A stretch of 64,000 nucleotides of DNA from Alcaligenes faecalis (lineage in GTDB: Bacteria > Pseudomonadota > Gammaproteobacteria > Burkholderiales > Burkholderiaceae_B), in NCBI RefSeq assembly GCF_005311025.1, contig NZ_CP031747.1:2850954-2914953 (forward strand), in the 5' to 3' direction. A model generated the notes under the pieces. It was given only the letters and a program-made list of their open reading frames with translations, was not told the DNA's origin and did no database searches. Shown piece after piece: positions 51,638 to 60,060 of the stretch; position 1 is the first letter of the stretch, and every line of letters starts with the position of its first letter. Both the position numbers and the translations under genes were made by a program.

Positions 51638-52561
51638 CTAGACATTGCGTGCCATCCAATACAGCCAATAACAGCCCACACACTGCAAGACTGCTGCGAA
51701 CAGCAGCATGCGAAACCCCACGGGGTCGTTCCACATGGTCAGGAACAGCTCGTTATTGAAAATCAGAATGTAGACACCGATCAGGATCGGCAATAACGCC
51801 AGAATCCAGGCGGACAGGCGCACCTCGGCAGACAAGGCCACCAACTCGCTGCGGGCGTTTTCCCGGTCTCGCATGAAGCCGGCCATACGTTCCATGGTCT
51901 GATCACTGCGACCGCCAAAACGCATTGCCACACTGATTACAGCGGCAACCAGAAAGAGCTCGTGCAAGCCGTGCTGACGCGAAACAGCACGCAAGGCTAC
52001 GTCCAGATCCTGCCCGGAACGGTGCAGGGAATTTGCATCCTGCAATACCTGGCCCAGGGGTTGTGGCGTGTTGTCAGCCGCATTCAAAAAGGCCGCTCCC
52101 ATGCTGTTGCCAATGGTGATCAAGCGCACCATCAGATCCAGAAAGTCCGGAATTTGAGAGACGATTTTGCGGTGTCGCTTATCGCTGCGAAACCACAAAA
52201 AGGTATAGGCGCCCAGTACGGTGGCAAGCAGCATGGCCCCACCTGCAACCGGCCCGACAAAAGCCAGCAACAAAGCAGGCGGCACCAGCGTGCCCAACAG
52301 AAGAATCAGATAAAAACGGCGTGAAGGCTGAATGCCGGTGCGCAGCATGAACTCCCGCCAGCCTTTGGGTGCTCCCAACCAGGCATCCTGCGTACTAGGC
52401 TGGGCTCGTACGCTACTTTGCACCGCCGGGCGCAAAGCCAGCTGCTGCTCGAGCACCTGTGCCGAACGCTGGGCCTGCTGACGCTGAGCACCCTTGGCCC
52501 AGAGCAGCACCGCGCCCAGCATCAGAATCACAGCCGCCAAAGCGATATACAAAGCCATCAT
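51638..52561 (-). CDS. tadB: TadB, type II secretion F-family inner-membrane platform protein
   Basis: A 307-residue polytopic protein with membrane segments at about 3-23, 85-125, 250-270 and 285-305. The T2SSF core (QIPDFLDLMVRLITIGNSMGAAF in parts; SVAMRFGGRSDQTMERMA) is clear. It is a paralogue of the TadC protein and forms the platform with it. GGAG lies seven bases before the ATG; the tadA stop is directly adjacent. Confidence 0.93.
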   Translation of the reverse strand: MMALYIALAAVILMLGAVLLWAKGAQRQQAQRSAQVLEQQLALRPAVQSSVRAQPSTQDAWLGAPKGWREFMLRTGIQPSRRFYLILLLGTLVPPALLLAFVGPVAGGAMLLATVLGAYTFLWFRSDKRHRKIVSQIPDFLDLMVRLITIGNSMGAAFLNAADNTPQPLGQVLQDANSLHRSGQDLDVALRAVSRQHGLHELFLVAAVISVAMRFGGRSDQTMERMAGFMRDRENARSELVALSAEVRLSAWILALLPILIGVYILIFNNELFLTMWNDPVGFRMLLFAAVLQCVGCYWLYWMARNV

Positions 52562-53896
52562 TTAGCGTCTCCAATCCCAGAAACCACCGCCTTCTTTAGG
52601 CGTGTTGTCCTGAGCCTGAACCTGCTCATTAGCCAGTTGATCGCGGTACTGCATCAGCTTGCGGGTATGAGGATGAATGCCCAGGCTGACCCAGCGATCC
52701 TGCTCGGTGCCATCATCCAGCACATAGGATTCGTGGCGATACAGCTCTTGCATGGCAATCACACCATCGCCCATGCCGGTAATTTCTGTAATGGACAGCA
52801 CCCGGCGCTTGCCATTGGGCAGGCGGCCAATCTGAATAATGAAGTCCAGCGCGCTGGCGATCTGTCTGCGCAAACTGTCCTCGCTGCCCTGAAAGCCCGC
52901 AAACCCGGCCAGCATTTCTACGCGATACACACATTCACGCGGCGAGTTGGCGTGGATCGTGGCCATGGAGCCTTCGTGACCAGTATTCATGGCTTGCAGC
53001 ATGTCGATGACCTCGGCACCCCGCACTTCCCCCACGACCACCCGGTCCGGACGCATACGCAAGCTGTTGCGCAGGAGTTCGCGAATCGAGATTTCGCCGC
53101 TGCCGTCATACCCGGCCTGACGTGCTTCCAGGCGCACCACATGCGGGTGATTCAAGGCCAGTTCGGCGGTATCTTCCACCGTTACGACACGCTCGGTTTT
53201 GGGAATGTAAAAAGCCAGGGCATTGAGCAAGGACGTCTTGCCGGAGCTGGTCCCGCCAGAAATCAGAATATTGCAACGCGATTTCACTGCGGCTTGCAGC
53301 AGCCGGTCCACCGGCTCGTCAAACGCGCCCAAACGCATCAGATCTTCAGGCTTTAGCGGGTCCTTGCGGAACTTACGGATAGAGACCATGGGGCCATCCA
53401 CCGCCAGGGGATGAATGACCACGTTCAGGCGGCCACCATCGGGCAAGCGGGCATCCACCATCGGAACCGACTCGTCCAGTCTGCGTCCCAACGGAGCCAG
53501 AATACGGCGCACGATACGCAGCACGTGCTGATCATCCGTAAACCCACTGGGCTCCTGGCCCAACACGCCACCGCGCGACACAAACAGCTTGTCGTAACCG
53601 TTGATCAGAATATCTTCAACCGCCGGGTCCTCCAGCAGGTCTTCCAAAGGCCCCAGGCCCGCCAGTTCGCGGGTCAGCGCCTGCACGATCTCGCGCACTT
53701 CCTGTTCGTTGACGGGCACCCGTTTCAACCGAACAAAGCTGGCCAATTCGATGCCAACAAAATCCTGTATGGCCTGCCGTGTCCAGCGACCAAACTCGGC
53801 TCCCAACTCTTCGATGCGAGCCAGCAAATGTTCATGGGCCTGTTCCCGGACCTGAATCAGGTCGGGACGCCCACCGAGCAATGAAGTATTGTTCAT
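52562..53896 (-). CDS. tadA: TadA/CpaF secretion ATPase
   Basis: A 444-residue hexameric ATPase of the GspE/CpaF class that powers Flp pilus assembly. Walker A GGTSSGKT is at 214-221, the Asp box near [11 protein letters not shown], the His box and Walker B ([22 protein letters not shown]) follow. N-terminal about 110 residues hold the family's helical domain with [14 protein letters not shown]. All motifs intact. It is expressed together with tadB and tadC. Confidence 0.96.
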   Translation of the reverse strand: MNNTSLLGGRPDLIQVREQAHEHLLARIEELGAEFGRWTRQAIQDFVGIELASFVRLKRVPVNEQEVREIVQALTRELAGLGPLEDLLEDPAVEDILINGYDKLFVSRGGVLGQEPSGFTDDQHVLRIVRRILAPLGRRLDESVPMVDARLPDGGRLNVVIHPLAVDGPMVSIRKFRKDPLKPEDLMRLGAFDEPVDRLLQAAVKSRCNILISGGTSSGKTSLLNALAFYIPKTERVVTVEDTAELALNHPHVVRLEARQAGYDGSGEISIRELLRNSLRMRPDRVVVGEVRGAEVIDMLQAMNTGHEGSMATIHANSPRECVYRVEMLAGFAGFQGSEDSLRRQIASALDFIIQIGRLPNGKRRVLSITEITGMGDGVIAMQELYRHESYVLDDGTEQDRWVSLGIHPHTRKLMQYRDQLANEQVQAQDNTPKEGGGFWDWRR

Positions 53897-53923
53897 GCCT
53901 TACTTTTCCATGCTTGGGCCTGT

Positions 53924-55201
53924 TCAGCCCCCGAACCTGAATTTCAACCGTCCCAAAACCGTACTGACCTTGTTTTGTGACAGCCCCTGCCTGCGCCCCA
54001 TCAAACCCGATGCCAAACTTTGCAAGGCACGGGTATAGGGGTCCTTCTCATCTACTTGCACCAGAATCTTGCCCAGACCGGCGCTGCGCATATGCCCAAG
54101 ACGCCGATCCGGCAGCACGGCGGCCAACTCCAGATCAAAGCGCTCGGCAATGGCCTGCCCAGAAAAACCGTAAGCCGGATCAAACTGATTCACCACCAGA
54201 CGCACATTGGCCAGCGCATCGAACTGCGCACGCAAGGCCATGAACTCGGCCAGAGACACCAGCGCCCCCATGCTTTGGTCTGTGACCACCAGCACCTCGT
54301 CCACCAGCGATTCCAGTTCCACCAGAAAACGCGGATTGGGAAAACCGCCAGCATCAATCACCAGGCAGCCCATGCGTTCACGCAAATAACTGCACAAACC
54401 CAGCGAATCTTCCAGACTGATTTGATTCAAGGTATTCACATCGGCGGGCAAAGACAGCAGGTTCAAGCCGCTGCTGTGTTGTGCCAGTGCCGAATGCAAC
54501 ATGGTGTCGTCCATTCGATGACGCTGTGATGCCGCCTGAATGAAGTCAAATTCCGAACCCAGGCCCATGTACAAGGCACAGTCCCCGGTAGGTGCTCCCA
54601 GATCCAGCAAACCGACTCGCTCGGACAGCGGCACCAGTTCAACCGGCAAGGGCTTGGCCGACGTCAAACCTCGTACTTCCTTGCCCATGCGGTTCATCTC
54701 TTGTTGCAAGAGCCAGGCCAGACTGCTGGCAGCGGTACTGCAACCGACACCAATACGCGCGCCCATCAACAGCACACTGCGAAAAGGCTTGTCCAGCAAA
54801 GGGCTGTGCTGGGTCTGACCCAACTTTTCAATCAATACCTGCAACTGATGATGCAGATCTTCGTTCGTGTCCAGGTTCAGGAACTCGTTGGCACCCGCCC
54901 GCAAGGCATTGACGGGGCCTTGGGGCACGGATGCCCGCCCTACCGCCACACGCTGCACACTGGCATCGAGCCGCGCCAGACTGCGTACCAAACTTACTAC
55001 CTGTCCGTTCTCTTCCCCATGCTGTCCATGAACAAAGTCAAAAAACACCAAAGGTTCCGCTTGCTTGGCCAGCTCCCGGCGCAAACTCTCGGTCGTGGGC
55101 TCAATCGCCCTTACCGTCAGGAGCCCGGCAGCTGCCGTGTTGATCATCACAGCCAGCTCGGGGTGCTCTGTACACAAGAGGTATTCCCGATATCGTTGCA
55201 C
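53924..55201 (-). CDS. tadZ: TadZ/CpaE-like pilus localisation ATPase, degenerate Walker A
   Basis: A 425-residue TadZ protein: a receiver-like N-terminal domain (about 1-130) and a MinD/ParA-type domain from about 140. At the deviant Walker A place it reads GARIGVGCST (147-156), without either lysine of the KGGxGKT motif, so ATP hydrolysis is doubtful; VIDAGGFPNPRFLVEL keeps the downstream fold. TadZ places the Tad machine at the pole. The start is a GTG at 55201 with GGAG seven bases upstream. 27 bases to tadA, 17 bases from rcpA. Confidence 0.85.
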   Translation of the reverse strand: MQRYREYLLCTEHPELAVMINTAAAGLLTVRAIEPTTESLRRELAKQAEPLVFFDFVHGQHGEENGQVVSLVRSLARLDASVQRVAVGRASVPQGPVNALRAGANEFLNLDTNEDLHHQLQVLIEKLGQTQHSPLLDKPFRSVLLMGARIGVGCSTAASSLAWLLQQEMNRMGKEVRGLTSAKPLPVELVPLSERVGLLDLGAPTGDCALYMGLGSEFDFIQAASQRHRMDDTMLHSALAQHSSGLNLLSLPADVNTLNQISLEDSLGLCSYLRERMGCLVIDAGGFPNPRFLVELESLVDEVLVVTDQSMGALVSLAEFMALRAQFDALANVRLVVNQFDPAYGFSGQAIAERFDLELAAVLPDRRLGHMRSAGLGKILVQVDEKDPYTRALQSLASGLMGRRQGLSQNKVSTVLGRLKFRFGG

Positions 55202-55218
55202 GTCACCACTCCACGCGC

Positions 55219-56553
55219 TTAGCGCGAAAACCCTGGCATCTGCTCGTAACCATGGCGGCCCAGCAAGAAGTAGCCCCAGGCATTGGGTGCGTCATCCAGT
55301 TTTTCCTGACGACCACCCGGCAAGGCAATCGTGGCGCCTTTCTGGATAGGTTTGATCAGACGGGGAGTGACGACAATGACCAGTTCCAGCTCTTTCTGGC
55401 TGTACTGCACGTTGCGGAAAAAACTACCCAGAATCGGCAAATCCCCCAGGAAGGGAATCTTTTTGACGGCAGCGGCGGTTTGGCGCGACACCAGCCCGCT
55501 GATGATGTAGCTTTGGCCATCACCCAGCTCAATAGTTGTATCGGCTCGACGGGTACGCAAAGAAGGCATCACACCGCCACCGGGCATTTGCACCACATTC
55601 GAGTAATCCAGATCACTGGCTTCAGGGGCAACCTTCAGGGCAATACGTTCGGGAGACAGCACCGTTGGCGTTACCGTCAGACCGATCCCGAAAGGTTTGT
55701 ACTCCACCGTCGTTGTTCCCAAACCGCCCGAACTGGGGATGGGAATTTCGCCACCGGACAAAAAGCTGGCGCTATGACCTGACATGGCCACCAAAGTCGG
55801 CTCAGCCAGCACACGGGCCAGGCCATTTTGCTCCAGCAGATTCAAGGTCGCACTGAAGTTGCTCGAGTTGTACCCCAGGCTCAAGCCACCCGTTAAAGCC
55901 TTGGGCAACAAGTTCACCCCGCCCGACCAGGGCTTGCCGCCAATGGCATTGGCACTCAGGCCAATGTCTTTCATGACTTCGCGGGAAACTTCCACCACTT
56001 TGACTTCCACCTGCACCATGCCACTGGTGCTGACCTCGGACAGGTCCAGCACCGGCGCATCCGGACCAGCGCCGGAGCGTGCGGCGGCCATGGCATCCTG
56101 GTGATCCAGCAAAGAGGGGCTGCTACCCGTAATCAAGGACTGCTGCCCGGCGCTGGACACCTGCGCCGACATGGGGCGACCCGCCTGTGCCAGTTGCTGT
56201 TGCACTTGACTGGTCACCTCAATCGTCCAGCGATCCGGATTCGTGCGACCAGGCATCCAGACACGCAAATCAGCCGTACCCGCGCGTTTGCCGATCAGGA
56301 GCACCTCGCCGCGCTGCCCGGCCGATGCAGACAGAATTTGCACATCCGCCACGCTTTCATCGCTGATCGCCACACGCTGCGGAACTTGCGACAAGCGCAA
56401 AATATCCTGATCGTTGGCCACCAGACGTATCACCTTCTGACTGGCGCTGGTTTGGGCCGTTTGCGCCATCACCGGCACCGGTGCCAAACCCGACAAGCAG
56501 AGCGCATACCAGCACCCCAAACCCAGACCTGCTTTTTTGATTTTCTGTCTCAT
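55219..56553 (-). CDS. rcpA: RcpA/CpaC outer-membrane secretin
   Basis: A 444-residue secretin with signal peptide (LGLGCWYALCLSGLAPVPVMAQ), an N-terminal pilus/BON-like domain (VIRLVANDQDILRLSQVPQRVAI in parts) and the secretin core from about 190, including VQVEVKVVEVSREVMKDIG and the C-terminal EYKPFGIGLTVTPTVL and PFLGDLPILGSFFR blocks. It forms the outer-membrane channel for the Flp pilus. The start at 56553 is the first that leaves a clean signal peptide, although its ribosome-binding site is weak. Confidence 0.92.
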   Translation of the reverse strand: MRQKIKKAGLGLGCWYALCLSGLAPVPVMAQTAQTSASQKVIRLVANDQDILRLSQVPQRVAISDESVADVQILSASAGQRGEVLLIGKRAGTADLRVWMPGRTNPDRWTIEVTSQVQQQLAQAGRPMSAQVSSAGQQSLITGSSPSLLDHQDAMAAARSGAGPDAPVLDLSEVSTSGMVQVEVKVVEVSREVMKDIGLSANAIGGKPWSGGVNLLPKALTGGLSLGYNSSNFSATLNLLEQNGLARVLAEPTLVAMSGHSASFLSGGEIPIPSSGGLGTTTVEYKPFGIGLTVTPTVLSPERIALKVAPEASDLDYSNVVQMPGGGVMPSLRTRRADTTIELGDGQSYIISGLVSRQTAAAVKKIPFLGDLPILGSFFRNVQYSQKELELVIVVTPRLIKPIQKGATIALPGGRQEKLDDAPNAWGYFLLGRHGYEQMPGFSR

Positions 56554-56637
56554 GTGTTTAATCCATGCTGCCTTGCGTCGCGTCTCGTCAGCCCTCACAG
56601 GCAGGCTGACCCGTCCCCACAACAAGCTCTGTATTGC

Positions 56638-57591
56638 TTAATACTGAATGACCTCTAAACGGCCCCCGCGAATAACTTCCGTGCGGCGCGGCGGCGCAGC
56701 ATGCGGTTCTCCGCTGGCCAGGGCTCGTGCCTGCACCTGTTCTTTTTCGGTCTGGCTGATTGCAAATTCACGCAAGCCCAAACCGGCCATGGCGCGGTTA
56801 TCCGGCAGTTTCAAGGCATCGCGCTGATCCGCATCCAGACCAGCACGCGCGGGAATCAGACCCGCAAATTCAGGGAACAAGGAGGCGTCCGGCAAGCTCT
56901 CGTCCTTGGGAGCACGCAGGACCAGTTGCAGGCTGCCGCTACGGCTGGCCAGCAGGAGTTCGTTCACCGACTCCAGGGGGACGGCCAGCATGGCGTGGCG
57001 CGCCTGAGTCTCGGCACGATTTGTCGCATTGGCCTCTGCCGGATCTGGCCCGGACAGCGAAGCGCCGCCATAGGCCAGCACGCGCACACGCGACATCAAC
57101 AGGCGGGCCTGGGTGTCATTGACTTCGTTGTTGCTGTTAAAGGTAATGAAGATATCGACCAGATCGCCCGGCTCTACCCTGTGGCTGGCGCCAGTAATCA
57201 CATCAATGGGAATGGTGACGGCGCGCTCACCCTCTTCCAGATAGCTGGCCAGACTTTTGGCGATGAAGCTGCTTAACACCGGCTGCCCTTGGCCCAAGTC
57301 AAAACGCAGGGTTTTCCCGCTCAAGGCTTCCAGCGTGTTGAAAGACTGGGCGGGGGCCGCAGGCCACTGCGCCAATTCCAGGGCATCAGCCTGCAAGGTT
57401 TCCCCCGCTTTCACATCCCGTTTGAGCACGACCACCGCCTGCAAGTTGGCCGCTGGCTCTACGCTTTGCGTGCTGAGCACAGGCTGGACCACCTCGGGTT
57501 TGGGCTTCATGCCCAGGTACAAGGCAAACGCAACCAATACGGCTGCGATCAGCAATAAAAGGACTGCCGCCCCCTTCATAATGCCACTCAT
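56638..57591 (-). CDS. RcpC/CpaB pilus assembly protein
   Basis: A 317-residue protein with one N-terminal membrane segment (about 7-27), an SAF domain (VVVLKRDVKAGETLQADALELAQWP, in parts) and the RcpC beta-rich domain with EEGERAVTIPIDVITGASHRVEPGDLVDIF (in parts). It is thought to connect the secretin to peptidoglycan or the inner membrane complex. Its ATG overlaps the preceding stop as TAATG. Confidence 0.92.
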   Translation of the reverse strand: MSGIMKGAAVLLLLIAAVLVAFALYLGMKPKPEVVQPVLSTQSVEPAANLQAVVVLKRDVKAGETLQADALELAQWPAAPAQSFNTLEALSGKTLRFDLGQGQPVLSSFIAKSLASYLEEGERAVTIPIDVITGASHRVEPGDLVDIFITFNSNNEVNDTQARLLMSRVRVLAYGGASLSGPDPAEANATNRAETQARHAMLAVPLESVNELLLASRSGSLQLVLRAPKDESLPDASLFPEFAGLIPARAGLDADQRDALKLPDNRAMAGLGLREFAISQTEKEQVQARALASGEPHAAPPRRTEVIRGGRLEVIQY

Positions 57592-58079
57592 TAATGTGGT
57601 CTCCTGAGTACGAGTAGTGTCTTGGCGCTTAAGCTGCGCAATTGATCTGCCTGACCCTCTTCAGGCCTGAACAGATCCAGGGTTTGAGAAAGAATTCCGG
57701 GTTCAAGCTCCAGCTTCAGAGAAAGCTGGGCGCAGTCATACTGAGGCTCCGAGGCACAAGCCTGGGATTGAACATCCGCACTCAGGTCGCCAAACCAATG
57801 CAAGAACGCGTCGCTCTTGGCTTGGCCCCTGCCATAGTTCCTGGCCAGTTCCTGATTTATAAAAGGCGCGATCTCATCGGCGTTCTTGACCTGCATCGTC
57901 GCTTGGCGAGAAAGATCGCCGACCAGATGGTCCATTTTTTGCTTGGCCAGAAACAAGGAACTGAAGGTGATGATGCCGCTGAAGATCAACAACAGAATCC
58001 CCACCATCAAGGCAAACTCGATGGCAGCAACACCTTGCTGACGTTGTGCAGCAGAAAGGAAACAGGCGGCACGCGTCAT
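57591..58079 (-). CDS. TadE-like pseudopilin (second copy)
   Basis: A 162-residue TadE-family protein: short basic leader, then GVAAIEFALMVGILLLIFSGIITFSSL (in parts, about 16-42), a membrane helix beginning with the G-x-x-A-x-E-F pattern of prepilin-peptidase substrates (E at position +5 after the glycine). The rest is periplasmic. Its start overlaps the first TadE-like gene as ATGA and its stop overlaps rcpC. Corresponds to TadF or TadE of other loci. Confidence 0.87.
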   Translation of the reverse strand: MTRAACFLSAAQRQQGVAAIEFALMVGILLLIFSGIITFSSLFLAKQKMDHLVGDLSRQATMQVKNADEIAPFINQELARNYGRGQAKSDAFLHWFGDLSADVQSQACASEPQYDCAQLSLKLELEPGILSQTLDLFRPEEGQADQLRSLSAKTLLVLRRPH

Positions 58080-58615
58080 GGCGTGTCTCCCGCTGTGCCC
58101 ACTTCACCGGCAACCAGCAGATTGATCTGCGCATTGCCCTTTAACTGTTCGGGCACAACCAGCGCAAACAAGGTATCGGGAGCAAAACGAGGAATCAGAG
58201 GGGCTTGGAGGTAGTCGTACACAATCCCCACACGCAGCTCATCACTGAGCAAATCTGTGGTGATGCGCACATGCTCACTGCCTACCCAAGTGCTTAGCCA
58301 CTGCACCTGATCGGCGGCCACTTCCTTGGCCCGATTTACTCGTGCTTGCAGGCGATCCGGACTGAGCATGGGGCCACCCGGACCTGCGCCTGGCTCCAGC
58401 AAAGCAGCGCGGGCACCGGATTCGGCCGCAAAATTAAGAGACTGCTGCGCGGTCATGATCAGACCGAACGTCAGCAAGCCATACATGAAAAGAAACAACA
58501 ATGGGAAAACGAATGCAAATTCCAGTGCGTAGGCTCCGTATTGGTATTTTTTATCTACGCCACGCCGTTTTGCTAATTGGCCCTCTCGTGGGGGCTTTAT
58601 TGATTTTGCATCCAT
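58076..58615 (-). CDS. TadE-like pseudopilin (first copy)
   Basis: A 179-residue TadE-family protein. A basic leader of about 26 residues precedes YGAYALEFAFVFPLLFLFMYGLL (in parts), with the glycine cleavage site and the +5 glutamate of class III prepilins. The start at 58615 (ATG after a G-rich GGGGTGGG) lies inside the tadV gene, overlapping it by 19 bases. With the next gene it makes the pair of minor pseudopilins processed by TadV. Confidence 0.85.
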   Translation of the reverse strand: MDAKSIKPPREGQLAKRRGVDKKYQYGAYALEFAFVFPLLFLFMYGLLTFGLIMTAQQSLNFAAESGARAALLEPGAGPGGPMLSPDRLQARVNRAKEVAADQVQWLSTWVGSEHVRITTDLLSDELRVGIVYDYLQAPLIPRFAPDTLFALVVPEQLKGNAQINLLVAGEVGTAGDTP

Positions 58616-59106
58616 ACCCACCCCATTGTTGCAAGGGATAACCAGGCCCCTAAAGGCACACTACGCGCCTTGACGCGGGTTCCCGGCAAAGCAAATCCGT
58701 ACTTACGTTCCAAGGATGGAATCAGCACCAGCACCAAGGCATGCAAACCCGCCAATACCGTGCCAAACAACACCACCATGCCTGCTTCCTTCCACCCCAG
58801 GGCCAGGCCCAGCACGGCCATCAGCTTCACATCGGCCGCACCCATCAAACGCAATAACCAGATTGGATAAAACACGATCAAGGCGGCGGCAAAACCGATC
58901 AGGGAGTCCCCCCAGCCCGCCACCCATCCCCAGGGAAGGCCATAGGACACACTGACAAAAACCTTGTGCAACAGAACCGCCAAACCATAAAAAACTAATA
59001 AGGCATTAGGGATTTTCCGGAGCTTCAGATCGCTATAGATAATCTGAGAGGAAAAGAAAAGCAGAATAAAAATAAAGGAAAGCTTAATTAAAACGGGCAT
59101 AAGCAT
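58597..59106 (-). CDS. tadV: TadV/CpaA prepilin peptidase
   Basis: A 169-residue polytopic A24-type peptidase without the N-terminal methylase domain, as usual for TadV. The two catalytic aspartates are D26 (YSDLKLRKIPN) and D92 (GAADVKLM, in place of GxGD). It cleaves the leader of the Flp pilin and the TadE-like proteins. Its start codon is inside the right arm of a long inverted repeat (59103-59153), which may hinder translation. Confidence 0.92.
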   Translation of the reverse strand: MLMPVLIKLSFIFILLFFSSQIIYSDLKLRKIPNALLVFYGLAVLLHKVFVSVSYGLPWGWVAGWGDSLIGFAAALIVFYPIWLLRLMGAADVKLMAVLGLALGWKEAGMVVLFGTVLAGLHALVLVLIPSLERKYGFALPGTRVKARSVPLGAWLSLATMGWVWMQNQ

Positions 59107-59153
59107 CAGCCATTCAAGCTAAAAGATACAGCCAGACCTGAAGTGGCTGATGC
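59103..59153 (-). promoter_or_regulatory. Inverted repeat enclosing the tadV start codon
   Basis: GCATCAGCCA (59103-59112) pairs perfectly with TGGCTGATGC (59144-59153). In the mRNA the right arm contains the tadV ATG and the sequence just before it. A ten-base stem with a 31-base loop could lower tadV translation relative to flp. Confidence 0.6.
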
Positions 59154-59185
59154 ACCATCAAAACGTCTTACTTAATCAAAACAAG

Positions 59186-59214
59186 AGTCCGTAAAAACTA
59201 TTACGTGACGGACT
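59186..59214 (-). terminator. Hairpin at the 3' end of flp
   Basis: AGTCCGT / ACGGACT, seven-base arms around the flp stop region, followed on the minus strand by CTTGTTTTG. A leaky terminator or 3'-end stabiliser fits; the pilin is needed in excess over the machinery. Confidence 0.5.
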
Positions 59215-59383
59215 TTGCACCACTGATCTTGTCAGATATCGTTGTAAAAAGAGCATCCAAATTCGTACCCAGCGCGGTCAAGACACCGATGATCGCCACA
59301 GCGATGAGCCCTGCGATCAGGCCGTACTCAATAGCCGTTGCACCGTCTTCATCGTTCCAGAATTGCTGAAGTTGAGTCTTCAT
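59201..59383 (-). CDS. flp: Flp-type major pilin
   Basis: A 60-residue class IVb prepilin. A 14-residue leader ends at G14; the mature N-terminus ATAIEYGLIAGLIAVAIIGV keeps the Flp E19/Y20 pair and the hydrophobic polymerisation helix. The short tail is NLDALFTTISDKISGAKSVT-like (in parts). GGGGA precedes the ATG at 59383. It is the first gene of the Tad locus and is polymerised to the pilus fibre for surface attachment and biofilm. Confidence 0.95.
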   Translation of the reverse strand: MKTQLQQFWNDEDGATAIEYGLIAGLIAVAIIGVLTALGTNLDALFTTISDKISGAKSVT

Positions 59384-60060
59384 GACTGTCCCCATTCAAA
59401 AAGAAAAAATTACCCTCAACAGCGAGGATTCAAGGCCCCTTGGGGCACTACACTTTGCCAACTTTGGCAACTTCCACTGCTAACTGTTATCAATTTTTGT
59501 ATTTTTCAGTTGAAATCATCTTAAACCCATGTATGTATCTGTTTTTACTAGGGTTTACGTGTAACAAACATCAAATACACAAACGAATTCTAGCCCAAAG
59601 ATACGAAAAACGCATGATTGTGTATTTACAACAGCCAATTTCCCATAGAAAAAGGCCAAAAAACAGCTAATTTGAAACCTTTACTTACCTGTATTGTGTC
59701 GAAGTTTGTTAATGTTACTGTTTTTATCATTTCAGAATGCAACAGAAAAACTGACCGGCTACTGCTGCAAGGCGTCTGCAAGCCAGCTTTAATTACTTGA
59801 AAGAAAGTAGCTTTTTTTCAATTTATTGCTGTTAGCAAGGGAAAACCCGCGCAGCCCCAACTAAGCATGAATACAGACATACAAGACTGTTTGCTAACGA
59901 GCTAAATCAGGGCTATTTTTTTTACGTTTCAAAATGTAATAGTTAAAGTGTTTTAAAGCACTAAGAGGAAATACCCTGCTCTCAAACAGCAAAAAGTGAC
60001 AGCGAAGTTAAACTACGGCACAGTAGAAAAAAGCGCCCGATTTACAGCGAATAATGATTA
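59384..60060. other. AT-rich divergent promoter region of flp and the TpsB gene
   Basis: About 680 bases with no credible gene; short frames at 59440 and 59618 have no ribosome-binding site and look random. It is the most AT-rich long spacer of the window. It must hold the promoters of the Tad locus (left) and of the transporter gene (right). I see a GC-flanked TGGCA-like element near 59455 but with a spacing that does not fit sigma-54. Confidence 0.55.

Noticed and set aside
59440-59475. A possible sigma-54 promoter (TGGCA...GC) for flp
   Set aside because: The GG-to-GC distance is 11 bases on the minus strand instead of the required 10, and the -12 half is poor.
59440-59800. Two short frames (76 and 60 codons) before the TpsB gene
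   Set aside because: AT-rich random-looking translations without ribosome-binding sites in a promoter region.
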